Assembly: GCA_002401055.1 (NCBI GenBank)
Contig: NVRZ01000211.1
Span: forward strand, 1 to 6,112
Direction of reading: 5' to 3'
Length of the DNA: 6,112 nt
From: Bacteroidota bacterium
GTDB lineage: Bacteria > Bacteroidota > Bacteroidia > NORP154
How positions within the stretch are numbered: the stretch's first letter is position 1; every line of letters starts with the position of its first letter. The translations under genes and the position numbers were made by a program. The notes beneath the pieces were generated by a model. The model made no database searches and was not told where the DNA came from. It saw nothing but the letters and a program-made list of their open reading frames with translations. This document shows positions 1 to 6,112 of this stretch, in pieces.

Positions 1-421
1 TGGCAACTGCGTAGGCTTCATTTGTTGTTTCCAAAGCCCCAGTAAGAATATATTCTTCCTTCAACGGTTGATCTGCCATCTTGGGGTAAATACAGGAAGA
101 CCCAAGAAACATCAACTTTTTCACCTTTGACAAATACGAAGCATGAATTACATTGGCCTCGATCATTAAATTGTTGTAAAAAAATTCAGCCTTGTACTTA
201 TTGTTGGCTACAATCCCTCCCACATGAGCCGCTGCCAAAAAAACCTGAGATGGGCGCTCGTCTTCAAAAAAAGCTTGAACCTCTTTTTGATTTCGAAGAT
301 CAAGTTCTTCCGAGGTACGAAGCAAAAGGTTGGTATAACCTTCATTCTCCAGTCGTCGCAGAATCGCGGAACCCGCCATCCCCCTATGTCCTGCAACATA
401 TATTTTATCTGATTTATCCAT
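1..421 (-). CDS. fcl: GDP-L-fucose synthase, N-terminal 140 residues (runs off left edge)
   Basis: The enzyme (also called WcaG, GDP-4-keto-6-deoxy-mannose 3,5-epimerase-4-reductase) is a cytoplasmic NADPH-dependent short-chain dehydrogenase that makes GDP-L-fucose from the Gmd product. The reading frame starts at the ATG at 421-419 and stays open to base 1. Its start reads [20 protein letters not shown], with the Rossmann glycine motif GHRGMAG at residues 11-17. Further family marks are [12 protein letters not shown] near 63-74, [10 protein letters not shown] at 105-114 and TNEAYAVA at 133-140. By alignment from memory with E. coli Fcl, the active-site Ser and Cys are S108 and C110, and the catalytic Tyr is Y137. 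The next codon begins with A, consistent with the expected Lys, but lies outside the window. The family is usually about 310-320 residues, so a little under half is present. Y137 follows Ala where E. coli has Pro, which I take as ordinary variation. Identification is secure; the C-terminal substrate-binding part is not visible. Confidence 0.95.
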   Translation of the reverse strand, partial: MDKSDKIYVAGHRGMAGSAILRRLENEGYTNLLLRTSEELDLRNQKEVQAFFEDERPSQVFLAAAHVGGIVANNKYKAEFFYNNLMIEANVIHASYLSKVKKLMFLGSSCIYPKMADQPLKEEYILTGALETTNEAYAVA

Positions 422-423
422 TA
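419..423 (-). promoter_or_regulatory. TAATG stop/start overlap coupling gmd to fcl
   Basis: On the minus strand the five bases read TAATG. TAA ends gmd (423-421) and ATG starts fcl (421-419), sharing one base. This arrangement normally means that ribosomes finishing the first gene reinitiate on the second, keeping the two enzymes of a two-step pathway in proportion. It also settles the fcl start: no Shine-Dalgarno-like sequence is evident just upstream, and the Rossmann motif begins ten residues in, as expected. Translational coupling is inferred from the layout. Confidence 0.75.
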
Positions 424-1509
424 GTCGTGCTGCTCCGAAATTTTATGTCCACCTTCTTTAAGATACTGATCACGTCTAAATAACTCTAAATCTGACTTCA
501 CCATTTCCGAAACCATTTCACTTAATGTATGTGTTGCCTCCCAGCCCAACTCGCGTTTAGCTTTGGATGCATCACCAATGAGCAAATCAACTTCAGTAGG
601 CCTGAAATAGCTTTTGTCTACTTCTACCAGGGTTTCACCCGTTTCACTGTTAAGCCCCTTTTCGTCTACTCCAGTTCCCTCCCAAGTCACATTAATGCTC
701 ACTTCTGAAAAAGCCATATCAACAAATTCACGTACGGAATGAGCTACTCCAGTAGCCAGCACGAAATCATCGGGCGTATCATGCTGCAAGATCCTCCACA
801 TTCCTTCAACGTAGTCTTTTGCATGGCCCCAATCTCTCTTCGCGTCTAGATTGCCGAGGTAAAATTTATTTTGTAATCCCAATTTTATCCTTGCCACGGC
901 TCTAGTAATTTTCCTGGTTACAAATGTTTCACCCCTTATCGGACTTTCATGATTAAATAGAATACCATTAGAGGCATACATATTATAAGCTTCCCTATAA
1001 TTCTTAGTGATCCAAAAGGCATACAACTTTGCAGCACCATATGGACTTCTCGGATAGAAAGGAGTTGTTTCAGTTTGTGGTGTTTCCTGAATCTTTCCAT
1101 ACAGCTCTGAAGTAGAGGCCTGGTAAAATTTAGTTTGCTCTTCCCGTTTTAGAATTCTAATGGCCTCTAATAATCTTAATGTTCCAATCGCATCAGAATT
1201 TGCGGTATACTCAGGAGTTTCGAAAGAAACCATAACGTGAGATTGAGCCGCCAGATTGTAAATCTCATCAGGCTTAGTCTCCTGTACTATTCTAATTAAG
1301 TTCGTGGAATCCGTAAGGTCGCCGTAATGCAAATGAAATTTTACTTCGTCTTCATGAGGGTCTTTATACAAATGATCTATGCGATCAGTGTTGATCGACG
1401 AGCTTCGTCTTTTTACCCCATGAACCACATAACCTTTTTCCAACAGTAACGAGGCTAAGTACGCCCCATCCTGCCCTGTAATACCTGTAATTAATGCTGT
1501 TTTACTCAT
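421..1509 (-). CDS. gmd: GDP-mannose 4,6-dehydratase
   Basis: This cytoplasmic short-chain dehydrogenase/reductase converts GDP-D-mannose to GDP-4-keto-6-deoxy-D-mannose, the first committed step to GDP-L-fucose and related deoxysugars. At 362 residues it is full length for the family. The start [20 protein letters not shown] carries the nucleotide-binding GxxGxxG at 9-15. KRRSSS at 33-38 is the 'RR loop' that in tetrameric GMDs reaches the neighbouring subunit's cofactor. The catalytic set is T133 and E135 in ASTSELYG, then Y157 and K161 in SPYGAAK. NHESP at 186-190 and GETFVTRKI at 193-201 are further signatures. Position 191 is Ile where E. coli has Arg, probably ordinary variation. The ATG at 1509 is chosen because the Rossmann strand follows at once; no Shine-Dalgarno is visible before it. 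The gene lies 58 bases after cysQ and overlaps fcl by one base, so gmd-fcl is a clear two-gene unit, perhaps co-transcribed from further upstream. Confidence 0.97.
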   Translation of the reverse strand: MSKTALITGITGQDGAYLASLLLEKGYVVHGVKRRSSSINTDRIDHLYKDPHEDEVKFHLHYGDLTDSTNLIRIVQETKPDEIYNLAAQSHVMVSFETPEYTANSDAIGTLRLLEAIRILKREEQTKFYQASTSELYGKIQETPQTETTPFYPRSPYGAAKLYAFWITKNYREAYNMYASNGILFNHESPIRGETFVTRKITRAVARIKLGLQNKFYLGNLDAKRDWGHAKDYVEGMWRILQHDTPDDFVLATGVAHSVREFVDMAFSEVSINVTWEGTGVDEKGLNSETGETLVEVDKSYFRPTEVDLLIGDASKAKRELGWEATHTLSEMVSEMVKSDLELFRRDQYLKEGGHKISEQHD

Positions 1510-1529
1510 GTTTTTCTGTCTTACTGCTT

Positions 1530-1537
1530 CAAAAGTA
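1530..1537 (-). promoter_or_regulatory. Possible Bacteroidetes -7 promoter element upstream of gmd
   Basis: The minus strand reads TACTTTTG here, a full match to the Bacteroidetes -7 consensus TAnnTTTG, ending 20 bases before the gmd ATG. It would give a short 5' leader of about 15 bases. No TTG or TTTG -33 element is visible at the usual 19-25 base spacing upstream, where the sequence is A-rich. An eight-base degenerate motif can occur by chance in A+T-rich DNA, so this is only a candidate for separate expression of gmd-fcl. Confidence 0.3.
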
Positions 1538-1567
1538 CTAAGATTCTAGATGTTGCTTTTTGTGCTC

Positions 1568-2371
1568 TCATTTTACGATAAACCAGTTATTGACAAGATT
1601 TTCGCGATTGTATAGCATTTCCCTCTGTGTTGTGTGATCAATAACTGATTTGCCTACGCAATTGGCGATGGCATGCCCTGCACACGTGTCCCATTCCATT
1701 GTTGGGGCAAATCGCGGGTATTCATCGGCAACACCTTCTGCAACTAAACACAATTTGATAGCGCTACCCGCAGAAATTATGTCCAGTTCGCCTTTTTCTT
1801 TTCTTAGTTCGTTTACATATACTTCTGTTTCCTTCGACATATGAGATCGACTGCCAATAACTGTAAACATGGTTCGTGATGATTTGATCGGCATCTTAGT
1901 TGACGCCCCAATTATTTCCTCAATAGTGGCGCTTTCTATATCAAGATCATCCAGTTCTGAACCCTTTATCTTATAGGCCCCAACTCCAGACGCTCCAAAA
2001 TATAAGTCCCCCTTTACAGGTAGGTATATGACTCCCAATACTGGCTTGTTCTGTTCTACTAAGGCAATATTCACCGTAAACTCCCCATTTCGTTTAACGA
2101 ATTCTTTGGTGCCATCCAGGGGGTCAACTACCCACAATCGTTTCCAATCCTTTCGTTCTTCATAGCCAATCTCCCTTCCCTCTTCACTTAACACCGGGAT
2201 ATTTGTATTGAGCAAATAGCTTTCTATCACTGCATTTGACCTTTTGTCAGCCAAAGTTAGCGGCGATTTATCGTCTTTATACTCCACGTCAAAATCCGAG
2301 TCATAAACGTCCAGGATTTCTAGACCACCCCTTAATGCAGCTTTGATTGCGATATGCAATAGCTCTTTCAT
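1568..2371 (-). CDS. cysQ: 3'(2'),5'-bisphosphate nucleotidase CysQ
   Basis: A metal-dependent phosphatase of the inositol-monophosphatase superfamily. CysQ hydrolyses 3'-phosphoadenosine 5'-phosphate (PAP) to AMP and phosphate, clearing the inhibitory by-product of PAPS-using sulfotransferases or PAPS reductase. Its 267 residues are a usual length. Motifs in order are KDDKSPLTLADKRSN at 32-46 (substrate-side loop), SEEG at 62-65 with the metal ligand E64, and WVVDPLDGTKEFVKRNGEFT at 80-99 with ligands D83 and D86. The third is SAGSAIKLCLVAEGVADEYP at 200-219, followed by EWDTCAGHAI at 226-235 with ligand D228. The DGTKEF and GEFTVNIAL wording is that of CysQ rather than plain inositol monophosphatases (SuhB). 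The ATG at 2371 starts a typical MKELLHIAIKAA helix. It lies just downstream of an SLC13/RCK permease, a common pairing in sulfate-assimilation clusters, and upstream of gmd-fcl. Confidence 0.93.
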   Translation of the reverse strand: MKELLHIAIKAALRGGLEILDVYDSDFDVEYKDDKSPLTLADKRSNAVIESYLLNTNIPVLSEEGREIGYEERKDWKRLWVVDPLDGTKEFVKRNGEFTVNIALVEQNKPVLGVIYLPVKGDLYFGASGVGAYKIKGSELDDLDIESATIEEIIGASTKMPIKSSRTMFTVIGSRSHMSKETEVYVNELRKEKGELDIISAGSAIKLCLVAEGVADEYPRFAPTMEWDTCAGHAIANCVGKSVIDHTTQREMLYNRENLVNNWFIVK

Positions 2372-2379
2372 GCTAAGTT

Positions 2380-2386
2380 CACCCTT
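2380..2386 (-). promoter_or_regulatory. Shine-Dalgarno-like site of cysQ
   Basis: The minus strand reads AAGGGTG, ending eight bases before the cysQ ATG. This is a reasonable purine-rich ribosome-binding site at standard spacing. The other starts in the window show nothing comparable, as is common in Bacteroidota, where A-rich leaders often replace the Shine-Dalgarno. It supports ATG 2371 as the real start. Confidence 0.45.
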
Positions 2387-2468
2387 AAAACATTACTAAA
2401 ATTGTTATGCAAGATAATTTTGTGTGACTCGCTAACCATAAATTCGATTTAACAGAAACACAATTTCT

Positions 2469-4250
2469 TTAGAACAGATCGTATACATAACCAAGTATTA
2501 GCACACATACTACCATATAAATCAAGGTTAAGGGAAATCCTATTCTGAAAAAATCCTTGAATGTGTACCCTCCAGGGCCGTAAACCATTAAATTGGTTTG
2601 ATAACCTATAGGCGTCATAAAACTTGTACCCACTCCATAGGCAACCAACAAAATGAAGGGCATCGGATTTAGATTCATAGTAACTGCGATAGATAAAGAA
2701 ATCGGGAAGATAATTACTGCCGCCGCTGCATTAAACATAAACGCCGATAAAAGATTTGAGATCAAAAAGATGCCAAACATAAGACCAATAACTCCGAGAG
2801 GTTCAAAAACATAAACAAAGGAAGTAGCAATAAGATCTGCAGCACCCGTTTTTATCATAGCCGCTCCCATTGCAAGTCCCAATGCTATGATAATAATCAG
2901 GTCATAATCAATACTTGCCTTTATATCAGCCAAGGTTGTAACCTTGAATAAAAGCAGTACAGACAACAGCACAAGAAGAGTTTGAAAAAGAGAAGCAACA
3001 TTAAATATAGCCAATAGAATGGCCAGAATGGTTCCTCCAATTAAAAGCGATGATTTTTTAACATTGTATTTCGGTATCTCTCTTATTTTTGAAATAAAAT
3101 AAAAATCGTGCTCTTCAACTTCCCCTTTACCAAAATCGCCCCCAGAAACAATAAGCATTACGTCTCCTGCCTTTAAAACGAGTTCCCCAATTTTCCCGGA
3201 AAGCCTCTCGCCGTTTCTGTGGACGGCCAATATTGCGGCATCATATTTCCCCCTGAAATCTGAATATCTTATCTTTTTGCCAATCATTGATGAATTATAA
3301 GCTATAACTACCTCCATAATTTCAATCTTTTTTTGTCTATATTCTTCAACAACGTCGGGCAGAGTAAGGCCACTTAAGGGCTTTACCAAATCTGCAATTG
3401 TTTCTGTTTCACCCGCAAATATCAGGACATCCCCTTCATGTAAGTCTCTCTCCGGAGAAACTGGCGCTATTATCTGCCCTTCTCTTAGTATTTCCGTCAG
3501 GTACAGCCCTTTCAGATGCCTAAGGTGAGCGTCTTCTACGGTTTTACCGATCAGTTGTGAGTCTTTAGCAATTAGTGTTTCGACAATATATTCACGCGGT
3601 TTTTCTTCAAAATCTTTAAGCACATCTCGTCTTGAAGGAAGTAATTTATCAGCAAGTAATATATAGAGCAACCCAATAACAATCATTGGAACGCCAACAA
3701 GGCTAAAATCAAAAATGCTTAATGGCTGCAAATCATATGCTCCAGCCTCTTCCACGACCAAGCTGTTAATAATCAAGTTAGTGGACGTACCTATCAATGT
3801 TGCACAACCACCAAGAATCGCCGCATAGGATAGGGGTATTAGTAATTTGGAAGGAGCCACATCATTTCTTTTACCCCAGCTGTGCAAATATGGCATCAGC
3901 ATAGCGACTAAGGGAGTGTTATTTAAAAATGCCGAGCAAACAGCAACAAATGGCAACATTCTTATCATTAAGCCAGTCCGTGTTTTGATACCCTCCAGAG
4001 ATTTACTAAAAAAAGCATCTATTAAGGGCCTTTTTTGAAAGATCTTTCCTAAGATGATCAAAAATATTATTACTGCTAGCTGTTCATTACCAAAACCATG
4101 CAATACTTCAGATGGCGTGAGTATCCCAAGCAGGTTTAAAATAACAATGGCAATAAAAAAAGAGGTGCCTGGCCGAACAAACTCAGAGTAAAGAGAAATT
4201 AAGAGAAATAGGACTACTAGAAATACTGCTATAATATCAAAAGAAAACAT
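2469..4250 (-). CDS. SLC13-family anion permease with two RCK_C domains, probable sulfate transporter
   Basis: A 593-residue inner-membrane permease of the divalent anion:Na+ symporter group (SLC13/DASS; algal relatives are SLT sulfate transporters). The N-terminal half has hydrophobic segments at about 5-20, 30-44, 57-70, 96-121, 137-162 and 182-203. It includes the pore motifs FLNNTPLVAM (108-117) and GGCATLIGTSTNLIIN (147-162). A soluble insert at about 215-390 holds two TrkA-C/RCK_C-like domains (about 222-290 and 308-372), each ending in a GDV(L/M)(L/I)I(F/V) strand. The C-terminal half repeats the transporter fold from about 402 to the end, with NAAAAVIIFPIS at 507-518 and FMTPIGYQTNLMVYGPGGY at 544-562. 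The related proteins I recall usually have two Asn before AAAA; here only N507 is present. This length and domain order are standard for bacterial members. Sulfate as substrate is inferred from family and the adjacent cysQ; another anion is possible. The ATG at 4250 directly precedes the first membrane segment and has no clear Shine-Dalgarno. Confidence 0.88.
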   Translation of the reverse strand: MFSFDIIAVFLVVLFLLISLYSEFVRPGTSFFIAIVILNLLGILTPSEVLHGFGNEQLAVIIFLIILGKIFQKRPLIDAFFSKSLEGIKTRTGLMIRMLPFVAVCSAFLNNTPLVAMLMPYLHSWGKRNDVAPSKLLIPLSYAAILGGCATLIGTSTNLIINSLVVEEAGAYDLQPLSIFDFSLVGVPMIVIGLLYILLADKLLPSRRDVLKDFEEKPREYIVETLIAKDSQLIGKTVEDAHLRHLKGLYLTEILREGQIIAPVSPERDLHEGDVLIFAGETETIADLVKPLSGLTLPDVVEEYRQKKIEIMEVVIAYNSSMIGKKIRYSDFRGKYDAAILAVHRNGERLSGKIGELVLKAGDVMLIVSGGDFGKGEVEEHDFYFISKIREIPKYNVKKSSLLIGGTILAILLAIFNVASLFQTLLVLLSVLLLFKVTTLADIKASIDYDLIIIIALGLAMGAAMIKTGAADLIATSFVYVFEPLGVIGLMFGIFLISNLLSAFMFNAAAAVIIFPISLSIAVTMNLNPMPFILLVAYGVGTSFMTPIGYQTNLMVYGPGGYTFKDFFRIGFPLTLIYMVVCVLILGYVYDLF

Positions 4251-4351
4251 CTAGTATGTTCGTGTTATTATATTATTGAAACAGAGCTATACGGCACAAA
4301 ACGCATCAACGTTCTTTAGCTCAAAGTAAAGTTTCTTATGACTCCAACATT

Positions 4352-5278
4352 TTAAATACCGATTGGATGCCACGTAGTTTTTGTTTCTTGTGTGTCAGAA
4401 ATAAAGTATGGTGTTTCTGCCTCCTCACTTAACCAATTAATCCCTGTTCGGAAAACTGGGCGCTTAAGGTTAGATGTTGAGTCAGATTTGATCTTTTTCA
4501 TTACGGCCACATCAGCACCACAATATACAATTGAATTAACATCCATATGGGTTGTGAAGTGACCTATCAGCTCGCTCAGCTTCCCTGTAAGAATGTTAAT
4601 GACCCCACCAGGGACGTCAGAGGTACTTATTACTTCTGAAAAAGATATCGCGCACAATGGTTTTGATTCTGAGGCCAGAATAATGCAGGTGTTTCCGCCA
4701 GCTATCGCTGAAGCCGCTGTTGTTACAAGGCCAATTAACGAGTTTTCCTCCGGTGCGGTTATAACGATGACGCCAGTAGGTTCCAAGACAGAAAAATTGA
4801 AGTGAGAAGAAGCGACGGGATTTACAGCGCTAAATATTTGTTGGTACTTGTCGCACCATCCTGCGTAGTACACCAATCTATCCACTGAGGCTATCACTTC
4901 TTTTTGTGCCATTGCCCTAGACGAGCCCATACTTATCAGCTCGTCAACAAACTGAGCTTGTCTGCCTTCCAATATTTCCGCCAACCTATAAAGTATTTGG
5001 CTCCTGTTAAAGGCAGACTTCGCTGACCAACCCTTAAAAGCTCCTCTGGCAGCCAATACAGATTCTCTAAAATCCTTTCTCGATGCACGGCATATATTAC
5101 CAAGCAACTCACCATCTTCTGATTTCAGTGCGTAATATCTACCTGATTCAGTTCTTGGAAACTTACCTCCAATGAACAGTTTATAGGTCTTTTGCACATT
5201 CAGTCGTTTTGAACTGTCGTGTGTGTTTCCATTCTGAGACATTTCTTTTAGCTTATTTTTTACTGCTGTTTTTGGCAT
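4352..5278 (-). CDS. Half-length aldehyde-dehydrogenase-like protein lacking the catalytic domain
   Basis: The 308 residues match the N-terminal, NAD-binding half of the aldehyde dehydrogenase superfamily. The entry segment is YKLFIGGKFPRTESGRYY (32-49). A helical part, AARGAFKGWSAKSAFNRSQI (76-95), leads to the Rossmann region: EPTGVIVITAPEENSLIG (166-183), AIAGGNTCIILASESKPLCA (191-210) and DVPGGVINILTG (221-232). VNSIVYCGADVAV at 247-259 sits where active enzymes have VxxVxFTGS. After NLKRP (270-274) the usual ELGGK with its catalytic Glu is absent, and the chain ends at about residue 308 without the catalytic Cys region, so dehydrogenase activity is unlikely. A normal ALDH has about 450-500 residues. 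The 101 bases downstream cannot hold the missing half, and the frame is intact, so this looks like a stable short form. I recall similar half-length proteins in Bacteroidota, some near deoC and a full-length ALDH, but cannot verify this. The start is uncertain: ATG 5278 lies one base after the upstream stop, while Met13 (5242) follows an A-rich leader. Function is unknown. Confidence 0.8.
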   Translation of the reverse strand: MPKTAVKNKLKEMSQNGNTHDSSKRLNVQKTYKLFIGGKFPRTESGRYYALKSEDGELLGNICRASRKDFRESVLAARGAFKGWSAKSAFNRSQILYRLAEILEGRQAQFVDELISMGSSRAMAQKEVIASVDRLVYYAGWCDKYQQIFSAVNPVASSHFNFSVLEPTGVIVITAPEENSLIGLVTTAASAIAGGNTCIILASESKPLCAISFSEVISTSDVPGGVINILTGKLSELIGHFTTHMDVNSIVYCGADVAVMKKIKSDSTSNLKRPVFRTGINWLSEEAETPYFISDTQETKTTWHPIGI

Positions 5279-5279
5279 A

Positions 5280-6112
5280 TTACTTTGTAATAATAATCTT
5301 CTTACTCATGAGATGGTGGTCAGATCCTAATCTTAAATGATACATTCCATACGTTAAAGTTGAAATATTAACCTTTAATTTGCCTTTCATTTCATTACCA
5401 GATAAAACAATTCTACCCAATCCATCATAAATACTAAATGAGTACTTGGCCGTGGCAATCGGATCTAGAATAATGAAAGCGCTTGCAGGATTCGGATAAA
5501 CCGCAACACCAAGTTCATCAGAACTCCTTTCATCCAAACCAACTAATGTTCCTACTGAATTGGTTTTGATGACCAACGCATCTCCATCCGTTGCATAATC
5601 TATTCCCTGATATGCGGTAAATATATAACCACCATCGGAAGTCTCAGTACCAAAAGTACCCATCGTTTTATACGAGCCATATATCTCATGGGACCAAACA
5701 TAGTTTCCATCTTTATCCCCTTTATACAAGATCATATTACTGGTGTATGGAAGGCCAGTGTCTGGATCTGCCGCAGTTTTACAAATTGATTCTACGTATG
5801 ACATTCCACATAACACGAACCCGCTATCAGAAGTCTCTCTAATCGAATGTGCCGCGTAAGTCATACAACCCCAAATCGTCCCCATCGGAACAGACCTCCA
5901 AAGTTCACTCCCGCTTGAATCAACTTTTATTATTATCACATTATACGAAGGAAAACCCCAACATAAATTATTGTCATAAGAATGCCCAGTCATTAAATAT
6001 CCTCCATCATAGGTCTGTTGAACAGCATAGCCAAAAGCATGTACACTCTGATTAAATTTGTTCTCCCATTCAACCTGTCCATCGCTATCAGTTTTGATCA
6101 AATATATTTCTG
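5280..6112 (-). CDS. Secreted repeat protein with T9SS type A sorting domain (C-terminal part; runs off right edge)
   Basis: The frame is open to the right edge, so only the last 276 residues are visible (numbered here from the first full codon); the signal peptide and start lie outside. The TTG at 6101 is an internal Leu codon within EIYLIKTDSDG, not a start. Three imperfect repeats of about 55-70 residues each begin with a strand such as LIKTDSDG (4), IIIKVDSSG (59) or ILYKGDKDG (127). Each has a Trp soon after and ends in a (T/S)xDGGY-like strand: TYDGGYLMTG, TSDSGFVLCG, TSDGGYIFTA. A fourth strand, LVIKTNSVG, starts at 179. This pattern suggests beta-propeller blades, as in many Bacteroidota surface proteins. 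The end, from about 201, is a T9SS type A sorting domain: VAVYPNPAS, then YSFSIYDGLGRIVLSG, a TYGMYHLRL strand and a lysine-rich KKIIITK tail. It directs export through type IX secretion to the surface or medium. The ligand or role is unknown. Confidence 0.9.
   Translation of the reverse strand, partial: EIYLIKTDSDGQVEWENKFNQSVHAFGYAVQQTYDGGYLMTGHSYDNNLCWGFPSYNVIIIKVDSSGSELWRSVPMGTIWGCMTYAAHSIRETSDSGFVLCGMSYVESICKTAADPDTGLPYTSNMILYKGDKDGNYVWSHEIYGSYKTMGTFGTETSDGGYIFTAYQGIDYATDGDALVIKTNSVGTLVGLDERSSDELGVAVYPNPASAFIILDPIATAKYSFSIYDGLGRIVLSGNEMKGKLKVNISTLTYGMYHLRLGSDHHLMSKKIIITK

Noticed and set aside
208..399. Minus-strand 63-codon frame starting [13 protein letters not shown]
   Set aside because: It is an out-of-frame reading inside fcl. 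The other minus-strand frame over the same bases gives a clear Rossmann dehydrogenase.
127..483. Plus-strand open frame of 118 codons spanning the gmd/fcl junction
   Set aside because: It is antisense to the well-supported fcl start and gmd end, has a composition unlike a protein family I recognise, and shows no motif. It is a shadow of the minus-strand coding sequence.
2408..2435. AAAATT/AATTTT inverted repeat between the SLC13 permease and cysQ
   Set aside because: A weak all-A/T stem with no G/C core is expected by chance in this A+T-rich gap and would make a poor terminator.
4284..4322. Inverted repeat GAGCTA/TAGCTC in the gap before the SLC13 permease, considered as a terminator
   Set aside because: The stem is only six base pairs with a loop of about 27 bases and no following T-run, so chance is the simpler explanation.
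4325..4350. Possible promoter before the SLC13 permease (TTG, then TTACTTTG, on the minus strand)
   Set aside because: The -7-like box misses the required A at position two, and the spacer of 15 bases is shorter than the Bacteroidetes norm, so the match is too weak to call.
4593..4805. Plus-strand 70-codon frame within the ALDH-like gene
   Set aside because: It is antisense to conserved ALDH Rossmann sequence and has no family signature or start signal. The plus-strand frames at 1650-1844, 3847-4038 and 5849-6055 were dismissed for the same reason.

Overview
The window looks like a chromosomal segment of a Bacteroidota (Bacteroidetes) bacterium. The main evidence is a C-terminal type IX secretion (T9SS) type A sorting domain on the gene at the right edge. 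The A+T-rich intergenic DNA and the mostly absent Shine-Dalgarno sequences fit this. All six supported genes lie on the minus strand, so they are transcribed from high to low coordinates and the window is best read right to left.

Reading from the right: a secreted repeat protein with a T9SS sorting tail (5280-6112, cut by the window edge). One base after its stop comes a half-length aldehyde-dehydrogenase-like protein without the catalytic domain (4352-5278). A 101-base gap leads to a 593-residue SLC13-type anion permease with two internal RCK_C domains (2469-4250). After 97 bases comes cysQ, encoding 3'(2'),5'-bisphosphate nucleotidase (1568-2371). After 58 bases comes gmd, encoding GDP-mannose 4,6-dehydratase (421-1509). 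Its stop codon overlaps by one base the start of a GDP-L-fucose synthase gene (fcl/wcaG), which runs off the left edge (1-421). The fcl frame has no stop inside the window, so a search for closed ORFs misses it.

The genes form two functional pairs. gmd and fcl carry out the two steps from GDP-mannose to GDP-L-fucose, the donor for fucosylated surface polysaccharide or glycoprotein glycans. The SLC13/RCK permease and cysQ are typical companions in sulfate uptake and PAPS metabolism, where CysQ removes the PAP left by sulfotransferases or PAPS reductase. Their adjacency allows, but does not prove, a link between sulfate activation and fucose-containing glycan synthesis. The usual sulfate-activation genes (cysD, cysN, cysC) and any sulfotransferase are not in the window.

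No RNA gene, mobile element, CRISPR array or convincing terminator was seen. No stretch over 300 bases lacks a gene. I see no clearly novel system. The best candidate for a second look is the ALDH-like protein, which has lost every catalytic residue yet shows no sign of decay.
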